30,103 nucleotides of DNA from a virus. Below, piece after piece: positions 8,911-16,242 of this stretch. The notes below the pieces were generated by a model, which was given only the letters and a program-made list of their open reading frames with translations, was not told the DNA's origin and did no database searches. Location: the IMG/VR virus record IMGVR_UViG_3300042301_001264, positions 1 through 30,103 of that record. One strand, 5' to 3'. Made by a program: the position numbers and the translations under genes. The number at the start of each line of letters is the position of its first letter. Position 1 is the first letter of the stretch.

Positions 8911-10922
8911 AAATACTTCCCAAATAGGCGGTTAGTACCTTTTGACTTATAAAAACTAAAGTAGTCTTCTATCCTTTCAGTTTTAACTTCTTTTCTTTTA
9001 GGGTTAAATTGTGGGTTATACATCATCATTAATGCATACCCTACAGCCATAGCTACGTCATACTCAGTCGTGTCATCTGGACTAAACCCTAACCAATCCT
9101 CCAGTATCTGCTCGTACCAAATATTATCTATGTTATCATTGATATATTGGTCCGTTAGTTCAGCTATGTATATATTGTTTGAAAGGGTAGCTGCAATACC
9201 TGGTTTATCTTTTCCTGGAACTTTAAAACAAAAGTCTGTATAACCCCTTTTTTCAAAGTAATGGAGTATCCCTGGCTTGTTGTTCTCTATAAGTGCTTGG
9301 CAACCATAATAATGAAGAGCCATCAAACAATCCTCATAAAATACTTCTGGGCTAGGACGTGCAACATATAACAATACAGGAGCATTATCAGCATCTGTTT
9401 GTCTTAATGGATTAGACTTTTTCATTATACATAAAGCCCCATTAGACATTCTTGACTCATGACCTTTACTTACATTCACATGGTCATAAGGGTCAATACC
9501 CCCACAATACATATGTTTGTTTTGAGCAAATGCAATATCCCCTTTTCTAGTCACATTGTTAACTTGGTCAGGAAACTCTATTATCTGGAATTTACCATTT
9601 GGGTTTTCATGGAATGTAACAGTACCGTCACGTTTCATATCGTCCCATTGTAAGTTGCCAGTAACTACTTTTTTCTTTGCCCACTTAAGTATATCTAATC
9701 TATCGTTTAAAAGAATAGGATTAAATACGCAAGTTGATGCATCGGTTTGAAACGCTTCTTTCTCATCTAACGGTTCTTTTCTTTTTGCAGAAGATAAAGC
9801 TCTTGGGTCATTCTGTAATGCTTTTCTTTCTTCTAATATATCCATACGCGCTAACTCTCTATTAGCGTTACCAAATTTATCTATATGGCGAGTCTCATCA
9901 GCAGGAGTAAAAAACTTATACATACCTGATTGGGTTCTTCTTCCTTCCTTTGTTGTTTGGTCAGACCCTTTCCACATTTGCAAGTAAGGTTTACCACCTG
10001 CGTCCATTTCCTCTACCGTTGTAGTATGGAGAGCCTTTCCTATAATACGCCCCTCATCGTCCATCAAACAATACTTAACTACATTCCATCTTCTATTGAT
10101 ATCTACAAGGGTTGTTTTACCAGCCTCATCACCAATATAAAATCCTAGCTTCTGTCCATCATAAGCACCCTCTGTTGATGATTTAAAGTCTATTCCTGAC
10201 ATTAACTCTTCGCCATCTATATCTACCTTACCACTTTGAAACTTAAGACCTGTAGCAGGAACTTTACCTGTGTTAGGCATATCTGATACTGGCTTAAAGA
10301 AAGAAGGCAACTTTCTAAATGGGTTAACTATTGCTTTCCTAAATACCGACTTAGCATCGTCATCTGTTTTAGATTGGATACCTGTCCAAAAGTTTTCTGA
10401 CCTAGTTGTTTGTTCTAATGCAATAGCACCTGCTCTGTAGGTTTTACCACTACGACGTTTAGTAGTTTCACATAACCCAAATGCATTATCATCTTCTACT
10501 GTATATTGCCATGCATAAAAGAAGTCTCTATCTACTTTTCTATACTTAGGTAACCCAATATCAAGATGGTAACAAGAAAGGTAAAACCAATGAGTACCTG
10601 TTATATAGGTAGGTTTATTATTATTCATAAACCAATGGCCACCTATCCTACGTATCCAGCAATACTCTTTAAATTCTTTTAAATCTGGGTGTATGTATCT
10701 AGGGTCTTGCTTTTGCTTTTCTGCTTCTTCCTTTTCCCATATTGGAAACTTTTCCCAACGCTTGTCTATTTCCCAATAGCAATTGTCATATTTAATTGCT
10801 CGCCTTTCAACACCTACATCTTGGTAGTCACCAGTATATGGATTATATACATATCCTTCTTTAGGAAGATTACATATCAACCCTTGTATATTTTCTGATT
10901 TACCACCTACATTCTTTATCAT
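8907..10922 (-). CDS. terL: Terminase large subunit (ATPase and nuclease)
   Basis: The 671-residue protein pumps phage DNA into the procapsid and cuts the concatemer. The ATPase part shows a Walker A-like TKRRSGKT at 154-161 and a Walker B with catalytic acid, FYIGDEAG, at 261-268. The RNase H-like nuclease part shows GGIDPYD near 474-480, ALIENN near 543-548 and YDVAMAVG at 621-628, which supply the expected acidic residues. Length and motif spacing are normal, and the portal gene follows. The start overlaps the upstream gene by 4 bases (ATGA), so the two are coupled. Confidence 0.9.
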   Translation of the reverse strand: MIKNVGGKSENIQGLICNLPKEGYVYNPYTGDYQDVGVERRAIKYDNCYWEIDKRWEKFPIWEKEEAEKQKQDPRYIHPDLKEFKEYCWIRRIGGHWFMNNNKPTYITGTHWFYLSCYHLDIGLPKYRKVDRDFFYAWQYTVEDDNAFGLCETTKRRSGKTYRAGAIALEQTTRSENFWTGIQSKTDDDAKSVFRKAIVNPFRKLPSFFKPVSDMPNTGKVPATGLKFQSGKVDIDGEELMSGIDFKSSTEGAYDGQKLGFYIGDEAGKTTLVDINRRWNVVKYCLMDDEGRIIGKALHTTTVEEMDAGGKPYLQMWKGSDQTTKEGRRTQSGMYKFFTPADETRHIDKFGNANRELARMDILEERKALQNDPRALSSAKRKEPLDEKEAFQTDASTCVFNPILLNDRLDILKWAKKKVVTGNLQWDDMKRDGTVTFHENPNGKFQIIEFPDQVNNVTRKGDIAFAQNKHMYCGGIDPYDHVNVSKGHESRMSNGALCIMKKSNPLRQTDADNAPVLLYVARPSPEVFYEDCLMALHYYGCQALIENNKPGILHYFEKRGYTDFCFKVPGKDKPGIAATLSNNIYIAELTDQYINDNIDNIWYEQILEDWLGFSPDDTTEYDVAMAVGYALMMMYNPQFNPKRKEVKTERIEDYFSFYKSKGTNRLFGKYL

Positions 10923-11494
10923 TTCTTCTTCATTTGAGCAGCTATGTATTCTGGAGTAAATTTCCTTGACTCATCAAACTCGTCCATAGCATCGGTATCC
11001 CCAGAGAACAACTTGTTATATAATGCCTCTATCTTATTAATCATTTCGTCCATTTGATTAATAAGTTTGTTTTTAATTTCTACTGCCTTTAATATATCTA
11101 TTTCCTTGCCACCTTCCTGGTCCTCAATTCTTTTATTAACCCTTTCAGCGTATTCTTCAAATGTTGCCTCTAATGAACAAATAAGTGTCCATACACGGCT
11201 ATTGATAACATACCTTGTAAAGTTAAGCATCAACTCAAAGTTAGGTTTTTCTGTTAAACCTACTGTTTGCTTAGCCCATTCTTTTCTTCTGGTTATATCA
11301 CTAAACTCTTTTACAGCTGGGGAGTTATAGTCATAAACCCAAGCCATGTATTGTATTTGTTTATTTATATCTTTTGTAAAGCTTTGTTTTGGCAATATAT
11401 CATTTAACCTAGGATATGACGCAATCATATCTTGGGTATTAGGGTCTATAACCATTTTAGCTATTTGTTGTTTAGTATATCTACTCATAGCCAT
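10919..11494 (-). CDS. Helical protein in the small-terminase position
   Basis: A 191-residue, largely helical protein whose stop overlaps the terminase start by 4 bases. The N-terminus (MSRYTKQQIAKMVIDPNTQD) could be a short helix-turn-helix, the centre is rich in aromatic residues, and residues about 110-160 look like a coiled coil. Position and size would suit a small terminase subunit that recognises the packaging site, but I see no decisive motif. Its own start overlaps the GroES-like gene by 14 bases, so three genes form one coupled unit. Confidence 0.55.
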   Translation of the reverse strand: MAMSRYTKQQIAKMVIDPNTQDMIASYPRLNDILPKQSFTKDINKQIQYMAWVYDYNSPAVKEFSDITRRKEWAKQTVGLTEKPNFELMLNFTRYVINSRVWTLICSLEATFEEYAERVNKRIEDQEGGKEIDILKAVEIKNKLINQMDEMINKIEALYNKLFSGDTDAMDEFDESRKFTPEYIAAQMKKK

Positions 11495-12068
11495 AGATTA
11501 ATTCTGAACTTAAAATCATTCTTTCCTTTCCATCTGGAAATCTATAATACGCTCTAAATTCTTCTTTAAAATGACATATAGTTTCTTTAGGTAGCTCTAA
11601 TATCCCACCATTATATAAACCACAACCTTTTTTTCTCTTTGAACTAATACTATCAGGTATAATAATAAGAGATGATTTAGGGTTTGCTTTTTCTTCTATA
11701 TCTTCTAATACAACCCATCTACCTACACCTTCCCAATGGTCACCAACTTTTCTAGCCAATATCATATCTTCATCAGCTTCCCAAACAACTTCTCCATCAT
11801 AATACTTTACATTAAGATATGTTCTATCTTCACCATTTGTAAAAAACTGAGATGTAACTAAATAATGAATAACAACTGTTTCTCCTTTCTGCAAATCAAG
11901 TTTACATCTTCTACCAACTGAATGGATTACACCTTCTACGGTTGACCAATCCTCATGGTTATATGAGCCATCAATAAATAACTCAAGACCACTTTCTGTT
12001 TTGATTTTTTCTTGTAATGCGTTAGGCAAGGTTATAAAAACCTTGTTTCCTATTGGGTGTTTAATCAT
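11481..12068 (-). CDS. Tandem GroES-like co-chaperonin
   Basis: The 195-residue protein looks like two GroES-type beta-barrels in a row. Residues 1-107 follow the GroES plan: MIKHPIGNKVFI opening strand, a mobile-loop-like region about 20-42, EGVIHSVGR, KGETVVIHY, and a closing strand DGEVVWEADEDMILARKV. Residues about 115-195 repeat it in diverged form (GRWVVLEDI, GGILELPKETICHF, DGKERMILSSELIYGY). Phage GroES analogues such as T4 gp31 redirect the host chaperonin to fold the capsid protein; placement beside the head genes fits. The family call is from pattern recognition, so the second barrel is less certain than the first. Confidence 0.65.
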   Translation of the reverse strand: MIKHPIGNKVFITLPNALQEKIKTESGLELFIDGSYNHEDWSTVEGVIHSVGRRCKLDLQKGETVVIHYLVTSQFFTNGEDRTYLNVKYYDGEVVWEADEDMILARKVGDHWEGVGRWVVLEDIEEKANPKSSLIIIPDSISSKRKKGCGLYNGGILELPKETICHFKEEFRAYYRFPDGKERMILSSELIYGYE

Positions 12069-12095
12069 TGTTGTGTGTGTTTGTGATTTGTTGTT

Positions 12096-12133
12096 ATACG
12101 CAAAGATACGGAAGTTATCCGTATCCTGCGTAT
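12096..12133 (-). promoter_or_regulatory. Long hairpin carrying a host-type -7 box
   Basis: ATACGCA (12096-12102) pairs with TGCGTAT (12127-12133) and GATACGGA (12105-12112) with TCCGTATC (12118-12125): 15 bp around a 5-base loop and a small internal loop. The minus strand inside it contains TATCTTTG (12108-12101), matching the Bacteroidota -7 consensus TAnnTTTG, upstream of the GroES-like gene. It may be a terminator for the gene before, a promoter with an operator, or both. Confidence 0.45.
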
Positions 12134-12138
12134 TTGAT

Positions 12139-12345
12139 TTACTTTTTCTTTGCTGCAGCTTTTTTACCAGCTACTGCTTTTTTAATCATTTCAGCTTTAC
12201 CGTACTTTTTCATTCCGACTTTAGCTGCGATTGCTTTACCAATCTCTTTTGCTTTCTCTGCTGATTTACCTTTTTTCATGTACTCTTTAGCAGCGCCTTT
12301 TGCTAAGGCTTTGAATCCGACTTTGATTGCTTTTTTCTTTTCCAT
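12139..12345 (-). CDS. Short lysine/alanine-rich basic protein
   Basis: A 68-residue protein composed mostly of Lys, Ala, Gly and Met, with repeats such as AKGAAKEYMKKGK and a tail GKKAAAKKK. It resembles histone H1-like C-terminal tails and probably binds nucleic acid, perhaps DNA in the virion. I chose the ATG at 12345 because the phage motif at 12391-12401 lies upstream of it; a longer reading from 12432 would place the motif inside the gene. No enzymatic role is visible. Confidence 0.7.
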   Translation of the reverse strand: MEKKKAIKVGFKALAKGAAKEYMKKGKSAEKAKEIGKAIAAKVGMKKYGKAEMIKKAVAGKKAAAKKK

Positions 12346-12390
12346 ATTATTTACCTTGACCCCTATATTTTTTAGGACGGGGTGTATGTT

Positions 12391-12401
12391 TATTATACGT
12401 T
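12391..12401 (-). promoter_or_regulatory. Phage motif copy 5 (variant), upstream of the lysine-rich gene
   Basis: The minus strand reads AACGTATAATA, differing from the consensus at one position, 46 bases before the chosen ATG. It is weaker than the other copies. Confidence 0.4.
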
Positions 12402-12449
12402 TTTTTTGGACTTCCTTTTTTTCTTCTTCCAAAATTTACTTTGTTTGAA

Positions 12450-13280
12450 TTACTTACTTGTTTTGCCACCTTTCATTGATTTAAAAATTTTCATTAATTG
12501 CTCTTTGGTGTGTTGTACTGGTGCGTTAGGATTAATATATGTTTTAGCAATATCTGCTAATTCTGGGTTCTTTTTAATTACATTCTCTCTCAAGTCTATA
12601 ATTTGTTTACCATATAAAGGGTTTTCTTTCATATCAATTCCTTCTTCTGGTAAATCAACACCATATATCTTAGCCATATTATATCCATGGTAACCTGCAT
12701 CTGATTGTGGGAATATTCTACCTAACCCATTATATGCTTGTATTTGTTGAGCTTCATCATTTAAACCTAATCTTTCAGCTACACCTTTCTTTTCCATCAA
12801 TGCTCTAACTAACATATCAGCAGAATACTTTTTTTGATACTCATCAAAATTTTTTTTCTTTTCTGCTTCAGTTAACTTAGGAAGTTTAGATTCAATTGCT
12901 GTAGGAACATCTTGTATATGGCCCAAATTAAAATCTTTATTACCTAATTGGCTTTCTTGTAAAGCTACAGCCAATGCAGTATATGGGTCATAGTTATATC
13001 TTTTAGCTGCATCTAATACATGCTGAACTACATCTCTATTAAATTCACCAGATACTAAATCTTTATTAGGGTTGATTTCTTTTTGTGTAGTTGCTCTGAC
13101 TTTCCTTAAATCTTCAATAGATATTTTACCTTTCCCTAAAGGTTTAGACTCTGGAGCTTTAGCTAATTCATACACAGGAGTATCTACTTCCGTAGAACTA
13201 ATATCTATTGTACCAAGACTTGGCTTTGGCATATTTTTTAATAATGCCTTTATTTGTTTAGGTGTTAACTTTGTTGCCAT
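12450..13280 (-). CDS. Transglycosylase-like (lysozyme-fold) protein, possibly virion-borne
   Basis: The 276-residue protein contains a soluble lytic transglycosylase-like core at about residues 80-205. The pattern YDPYTALAVALQESQLGN at about 97-114 has the usual helix with catalytic Glu (Glu109) followed by Ser, and QAYNGLGRIFPQ near 181-192 matches the AYNxG motif. The N-terminal 75 residues are polar and probably linker; the basic C-terminus ends in KSMKGGKTSK. Such enzymes in structural regions often ride in the virion and open the wall during DNA injection. There is no signal peptide. It overlaps the upstream gene by 23 bases. Confidence 0.65.
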   Translation of the reverse strand: MATKLTPKQIKALLKNMPKPSLGTIDISSTEVDTPVYELAKAPESKPLGKGKISIEDLRKVRATTQKEINPNKDLVSGEFNRDVVQHVLDAAKRYNYDPYTALAVALQESQLGNKDFNLGHIQDVPTAIESKLPKLTEAEKKKNFDEYQKKYSADMLVRALMEKKGVAERLGLNDEAQQIQAYNGLGRIFPQSDAGYHGYNMAKIYGVDLPEEGIDMKENPLYGKQIIDLRENVIKKNPELADIAKTYINPNAPVQHTKEQLMKIFKSMKGGKTSK

Positions 13281-13473
13281 TTAAATTTAATGTATGGTTT
13301 GTACTAAGTTGAATATCATTTGAATCGTAATGGCGAACTCTTCCATCGTTCTTATTTGCCACCACCCATATTGTGTTTTGATGTATTCCATAGTCTATAA
13401 TTAAGATTGCGATACCTTCTCCATGGGGAGTATCAACCCATATAGTAGATTGAAACTCGTGGATTGTTGTCAT
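13258..13473 (-). CDS. Small beta-rich protein of unknown function
   Basis: A 71-residue protein with alternating strand-like segments, STIWVDTPHGEGIAILIIDY and TIWVVANKNDGRVRHYDS, which read as a small SH3- or KOW-like barrel. I recall similar short proteins in Bacteroidota phages but cannot name a family. Its start overlaps the upstream stop in TAATG and its end overlaps the next gene by 23 bases, so it is translated as part of the basic-protein operon. Confidence 0.6.
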   Translation of the reverse strand: MTTIHEFQSTIWVDTPHGEGIAILIIDYGIHQNTIWVVANKNDGRVRHYDSNDIQLSTNHTLNLNGNKVNT

Positions 13474-13871
13474 TATTTTAAATTTTGACCTTTACCTAAA
13501 TTTAAATAATCTTCTTGTTTATTATTTTGAATCAGTTGATTCCCAAATTTCTGAATAATATTTTTATAAAACATTTTACCCATTTCGTCCATAGTATCTT
13601 CAGGGTTTTTATTTTCTTTTTTAGCTTTCATTAATGCTTGATGAATTTGCATATACTGCAATAATTTATTTTTTGGACTATTGGGATTTTCAAAATCCAT
13701 CATGTCATTCTTTCTTTCATCTTCAGACATAGCATCAATTTCTTCTTGTGTTTTATTTTTGAATTTATCAGCTACGCCAATATATACATTTAAACTATCT
13801 GAAGGAGATAATTGAACTGCTTTAGGATTATTTTTTAAAACTTCTAATGTTTCTTTTTTTATTGTTGCCAT
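13473..13871 (-). CDS. Charged helical protein of unknown function
   Basis: A 132-residue Lys/Asn/Glu-rich helical protein with a stretch EIDAMSEDERKNDMMDF near 40-56. I do not recognise it. It starts and stops in TAATG overlaps with its neighbours, which makes coding status firm. Its place between the short basic virion-type proteins and the transglycosylase-like protein suggests a virion or late role. Confidence 0.55.
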   Translation of the reverse strand: MATIKKETLEVLKNNPKAVQLSPSDSLNVYIGVADKFKNKTQEEIDAMSEDERKNDMMDFENPNSPKNKLLQYMQIHQALMKAKKENKNPEDTMDEMGKMFYKNIIQKFGNQLIQNNKQEDYLNLGKGQNLK

Positions 13872-14197
13872 TACTTTTTCTTTTTAGTTGATTTAAATCT
13901 TTCCCCTTTGCCAGATGATTTGCCTTCTCTATATACTTTAGAACCTGCACTCCATAAGTCATGGTATGCCCACCAGCCTGCTGTTAGTTTAGAACTATTA
14001 GCTTCTTTAGCATGACGCTTTCTATATTGCTTACGAGCTTCTGGGCTATAGTTAGAACTATATCCTTTAGCACCATAATGCACTATTTTTTCTTTCCCAT
14101 TAGCGCAAGCTTTAACTACTCGCTTATGTTTACCATCTGTATCAGCCTTAGGCTTATTACAAGGCATTTTTGATTTGTCAAGTTTCTTTGCTGGCAT
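13871..14197 (-). CDS. Short basic protein, ARKQYRKRH type found in aquatic viruses
   Basis: A 108-residue basic protein. The pattern VHYGAKGYSSNYSPEARKQY, followed by RKRH and LTAGWWAYHDLW, matches a family I know from aquatic phages and from some giant viruses, where the end is often WSCK and the centre ARKxFRARH. The function is unknown; the high charge and small size suggest a DNA-associated or packaged protein. It sits in a chain of TAATG-coupled basic proteins. The family relation is from memory of the pattern, not a search. Confidence 0.65.
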   Translation of the reverse strand: MPAKKLDKSKMPCNKPKADTDGKHKRVVKACANGKEKIVHYGAKGYSSNYSPEARKQYRKRHAKEANSSKLTAGWWAYHDLWSAGSKVYREGKSSGKGERFKSTKKKK

Positions 14198-14466
14198 TAT
14201 CTAAACTTTTTAGTTTTTTGTTTAATTGATTTAGGTTGGGATACAAACTGTTTCCCTTTCTTTGTACCTTCTGCTTTAGCTTTATTAGTAGCTGCCTTTT
14301 CTCCTTTGCTTAAAGAAGACCAAGCTTTCTCTGGTAAGTATCTTTTCTTTCCTTCAGACTTTACTTCTTTAGATGAACCTTTCTTCTTATTAGCATGAGT
14401 ACCAGATGTCATCCACTTTTGTTCTGTCCAATCTTTTAAGGACTTCTGTGATTTTGCTATAGCCAT
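14197..14466 (-). CDS. DUF5872-like short basic protein
   Basis: The 89-residue protein opens with SLKDWTEQKWMTSG and continues with KRYLPEKAWSSLSKGEKAAT, then GKQFVSQPKSI near the end. This order (DWTxQKW, RYLPExA, LSxxEKAAT, GKQFVxQP) is what I know as DUF5872, widespread in aquatic phages and large DNA viruses, function unknown. Strong positive charge again suggests nucleic-acid contact. It is coupled on both sides by TAATG overlaps. Confidence 0.72.
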   Translation of the reverse strand: MAIAKSQKSLKDWTEQKWMTSGTHANKKKGSSKEVKSEGKKRYLPEKAWSSLSKGEKAATNKAKAEGTKKGKQFVSQPKSIKQKTKKFR

Positions 14467-14651
14467 TACTTATACCCTCCTCCTTTAGCTTTATATTCTT
14501 TAGCAAGCATCTGTGCTTTACGAGCAGACCATTGACCAGGGTTACCACCTTTACTTCCTGCTTTAATCTTTTCAAACAAAGACTTTCTCATAGAAGGTTT
14601 AGTATAGTTACCTGCTTGGTTTACTTTTGATTTAGGTTTAGCTGTTGCCAT
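14466..14651 (-). CDS. Short basic protein with GNYTKPxMRK and QWSARKAQMLAK motifs
   Basis: A 61-residue protein. VNQAGNYTKPSMRKSLFEKI, then KAGSKGGNPGQWSARKAQ and a KGGGYK end make a conserved pattern I have seen in many aquatic phages and algal viruses (I believe DUF6321, not certain). Function unknown. Its start shares one base with the previous stop (TAATG). It would be easily missed by length alone, but the motif order makes it secure. Confidence 0.72.
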   Translation of the reverse strand: MATAKPKSKVNQAGNYTKPSMRKSLFEKIKAGSKGGNPGQWSARKAQMLAKEYKAKGGGYK

Positions 14652-14803
14652 TACATTCTTTTTTTAGCCATTTTAGATTGAACTTTAGTCTTTACCTTGT
14701 TAGGTAACTTAACTCCTTTAGGAGTTTCTTTTTCCCAACGCTTAGCCATCTCTGGTTTGTTAGCGTACATAAATCCTTTTTGTGCTTTACTTTTAAATGG
14801 CAT
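14651..14803 (-). CDS. Very short basic protein, MPFKSKAQKGFMYANKPE type
   Basis: A 50-residue gene. It reads MPFKSKAQKGFMYANKPEMA, then KRWEKETP and a lysine-rich tail ending AKKRM. The pattern PFKSKAQxxFMxAxxPEMAKxWxxETP is a common small protein in phages of many hosts, of unknown function. The stop overlaps the next start in TAATG, and only 3 bases separate it from the gene before. It belongs to the same basic-protein cassette. Confidence 0.75.
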   Translation of the reverse strand: MPFKSKAQKGFMYANKPEMAKRWEKETPKGVKLPNKVKTKVQSKMAKKRM

Positions 14804-14806
14804 AGT

Positions 14807-15205
14807 TTAATATTTATCAAGTATGTATTTTCTTCTTATATATCTTGCTCGTCTTATTAAAGCACTATCCAATGAATTACCCATATCTTCAAATGCTTTC
14901 TTCAACCCTTCATTATAACCGAACAATTGGTTATTAGCCATAATAGCAATATCCAATCTTTCTTTCAAACTATCAATTACAGCTTTATTCCCAACTTTGC
15001 TAAGTAAGAATAAACTATCGATTTTATTTTTTTGAATACTAATTGTTTCATTGTAGTTATTAAATTTAGTGTTAATATCATCTGCTTGGCTTTTCAATAA
15101 AAGCACTACAGTATCCCCATTAATTATTTTTGTCTTTGGATACGATTGGCTTAAGCTCAAATGGCTCACCAACAACATCATCATCAGTACCGTTAACCTT
15201 TTCAT
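14807..15205 (-). CDS. Exported coiled-coil protein, possible outer spanin-like partner
   Basis: A 132-residue protein with an N-terminal signal peptide (basic MKR, hydrophobic 4-18, then SQS). The mature part has KIINGDTVVLLLKSQADDIN, a pattern I know from many Bacteroidota phage proteins, followed by a long coiled coil (about 45-110) and a basic end. There is no lipobox Cys, so it is not a classical outer spanin. The gene overlaps the upstream membrane gene by 86 bases in another frame, an arrangement seen for Rz/Rz1 pairs. A periplasmic lysis role is possible, not proven. Confidence 0.55.
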   Translation of the reverse strand: MKRLTVLMMMLLVSHLSLSQSYPKTKIINGDTVVLLLKSQADDINTKFNNYNETISIQKNKIDSLFLLSKVGNKAVIDSLKERLDIAIMANNQLFGYNEGLKKAFEDMGNSLDSALIRRARYIRRKYILDKY

Positions 15206-15476
15206 TTAGTTTTTTATTTTCTTGTTTTAATTCAGTTACTACTTCTTTAAAGCTATCACATGCTTTCTCTGCATGTTTCAATTCACCCACACGCTTTTCA
15301 ATAAAAGCACTATTCTTCTTTACGGTTACCATAACCATAGAGTCCATATTCATATTATGCCAACCCTTTACTGGGTGAGGCCTAATAGCTTTCTGGGCTA
15401 CAATAGAAGTTAACATTATAAATATTAACCCAAGTATTGTTAGAATAATTACTAATCCTATTTTATTTGGTTGCAT
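15120..15476 (-). CDS. Inner-membrane anchored coiled-coil protein, possible inner spanin
   Basis: A 118-residue protein with one N-terminal membrane helix (about 6-28) and a long charged coiled-coil (about 60-95: ELKQENKKLNEKV) facing the periplasm by the inside-out rule. This is the layout of an inner spanin (Rz type). Its 3' end overlaps the exported protein gene by 86 bases in another frame, and its start overlaps the upstream gene by 14. The partner lacks a lipobox, which weakens the spanin reading. Confidence 0.55.
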   Translation of the reverse strand: MQPNKIGLVIILTILGLIFIMLTSIVAQKAIRPHPVKGWHNMNMDSMVMVTVKKNSAFIEKRVGELKHAEKACDSFKEVVTELKQENKKLNEKVNGTDDDVVGEPFELKPIVSKDKNN

Positions 15477-15765
15477 TGATAATGGCTTGTTGAGCTATGA
15501 TATTATAAATGATTGAGTCTTTTTTATCTACTGTCTTTTGGAGATTACGGTTATCTTCAATACAGTTATCTATCCCCTTGCTAGAGCCAGCCTTCATATC
15601 CTTGTATACATATATAATACCAAATACACAAAGGAAAGCTACCGCTGCAATAGGGTACTTTCTAAATTGGTTGAAACTAACAGGTAACTTAACAGCACCT
15701 GAAGCAGTATCAACTACTTTTTTTGTTGCTGTTTTTTTAGTTGCTGGTTTCTTCGCTTGAGTCAT
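15463..15765 (-). CDS. Membrane protein with Lys/Ala/Thr-rich N-terminus
   Basis: Read from the ATG at 15765 (MTQAKKPATKKTATKKVV), this is a 100-residue protein with a low-complexity basic cytoplasmic tail, one membrane helix at about 37-53, and a helical C-terminal part (DNRNLQKTVDKKDSII). A longer start at 15810 is possible but would deepen the overlap with the upstream gene from 29 to 74 bases. It is one of four consecutive membrane or exported proteins; a lysis or injection role is a guess. Confidence 0.55.
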   Translation of the reverse strand: MTQAKKPATKKTATKKVVDTASGAVKLPVSFNQFRKYPIAAVAFLCVFGIIYVYKDMKAGSSKGIDNCIEDNRNLQKTVDKKDSIIYNIIAQQAIINATK

Positions 15766-16018
15766 CAGTTCCGTTTTTCTTTCCAAAATATCCGTCAATA
15801 GCTTTCTCAACTACTTTCAACCCTAATAGAGCAGCAATTAATAAAGTTACTGAATATACTAAAGCTTCAGAAGGAGCTACGTGTTGCTCACTAAAGCTGT
15901 TATGGTATAGGGTTACTCCTAATAGGATACCTAAGAATAAAGCAATTAAACGCTTCATAGAAGGAGCATCTGGTTTGTCTAAAAAGAAACCTGCGATAAA
16001 GTTTATTAGTTTTTTCAT
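15737..16018 (-). CDS. Small membrane protein with two helices, second holin candidate
   Basis: The 93-residue protein has hydrophobic segments at about 22-39 and 52-70, an amphipathic N-terminus (MKKLINFIAGFFLDKP) and an acidic hydrophilic end. The two-helix hairpin with short tails resembles class II phage holins. It is preceded by a terminator hairpin, so it may start its own transcript. It competes with the small protein at 1731-1913 for the holin role. Confidence 0.5.
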   Translation of the reverse strand: MKKLINFIAGFFLDKPDAPSMKRLIALFLGILLGVTLYHNSFSEQHVAPSEALVYSVTLLIAALLGLKVVEKAIDGYFGKKNGTDDSSEETSN

Positions 16019-16037
16019 AGTTTTTAATTTTTAAAAA

Positions 16038-16055
16038 GGGGGAACTTAATCCCCC
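16038..16055 (-). terminator. Intrinsic terminator
   Basis: GGGGGA and TCCCCC form a 6-bp stem with a 6-base loop, followed on the minus strand by TTTTT. It lies 8 bases after the stop of the 48-residue gene and separates it from the membrane-protein cluster. Confidence 0.7.
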
Positions 16056-16063
16056 TCTTATAA

Positions 16064-16210
16064 TTACTCAGCTTCGATTGTTTCAGCTTCTTGAGACTTG
16101 ATAGCCTCGTTTAAGAAGTTTACGATTGGAGCACCGTACTTCATTGGTAACTCTTGTAAGAAAGCATCTAAAGCTTTTAATTGTTCTTCGTTTAATACTA
16201 CTTGTTTCAT
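16064..16210 (-). CDS. Small acidic helical protein of unknown function
   Basis: Read from the ATG at 16210, it encodes 48 residues beginning MKQVVLNEEQLKALDAFLQE and ending in an acidic EAETIEAE tail. A longer reading from 16288 would run into the upstream gene; the A/C-rich leader (AAAACACAATACACG) before 16210 supports the short form. I recall similar small proteins beside tail-fibre genes of Bacteroidota phages, without known function. A strong terminator follows it. Confidence 0.6.
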   Translation of the reverse strand: MKQVVLNEEQLKALDAFLQELPMKYGAPIVNFLNEAIKSQEAETIEAE

Positions 16211-16242
16211 CGTGTATTGTGTTTTATGGTTAAAAAAAAAGT

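Noticed and set aside
10035-11550. TATAATACG strings resembling the phage motif
   Set aside because: At about 10040 and 11541 they lie inside the terminase and GroES-like genes and lack the TT after ACG, so they are not full copies.
12068-12448. Hydrophobic plus-strand ORFs opposite the lysine-rich gene
   Set aside because: A lysine/alanine-rich gene read backwards gives Phe/Ala/Leu runs; the apparent membrane protein is an artefact.
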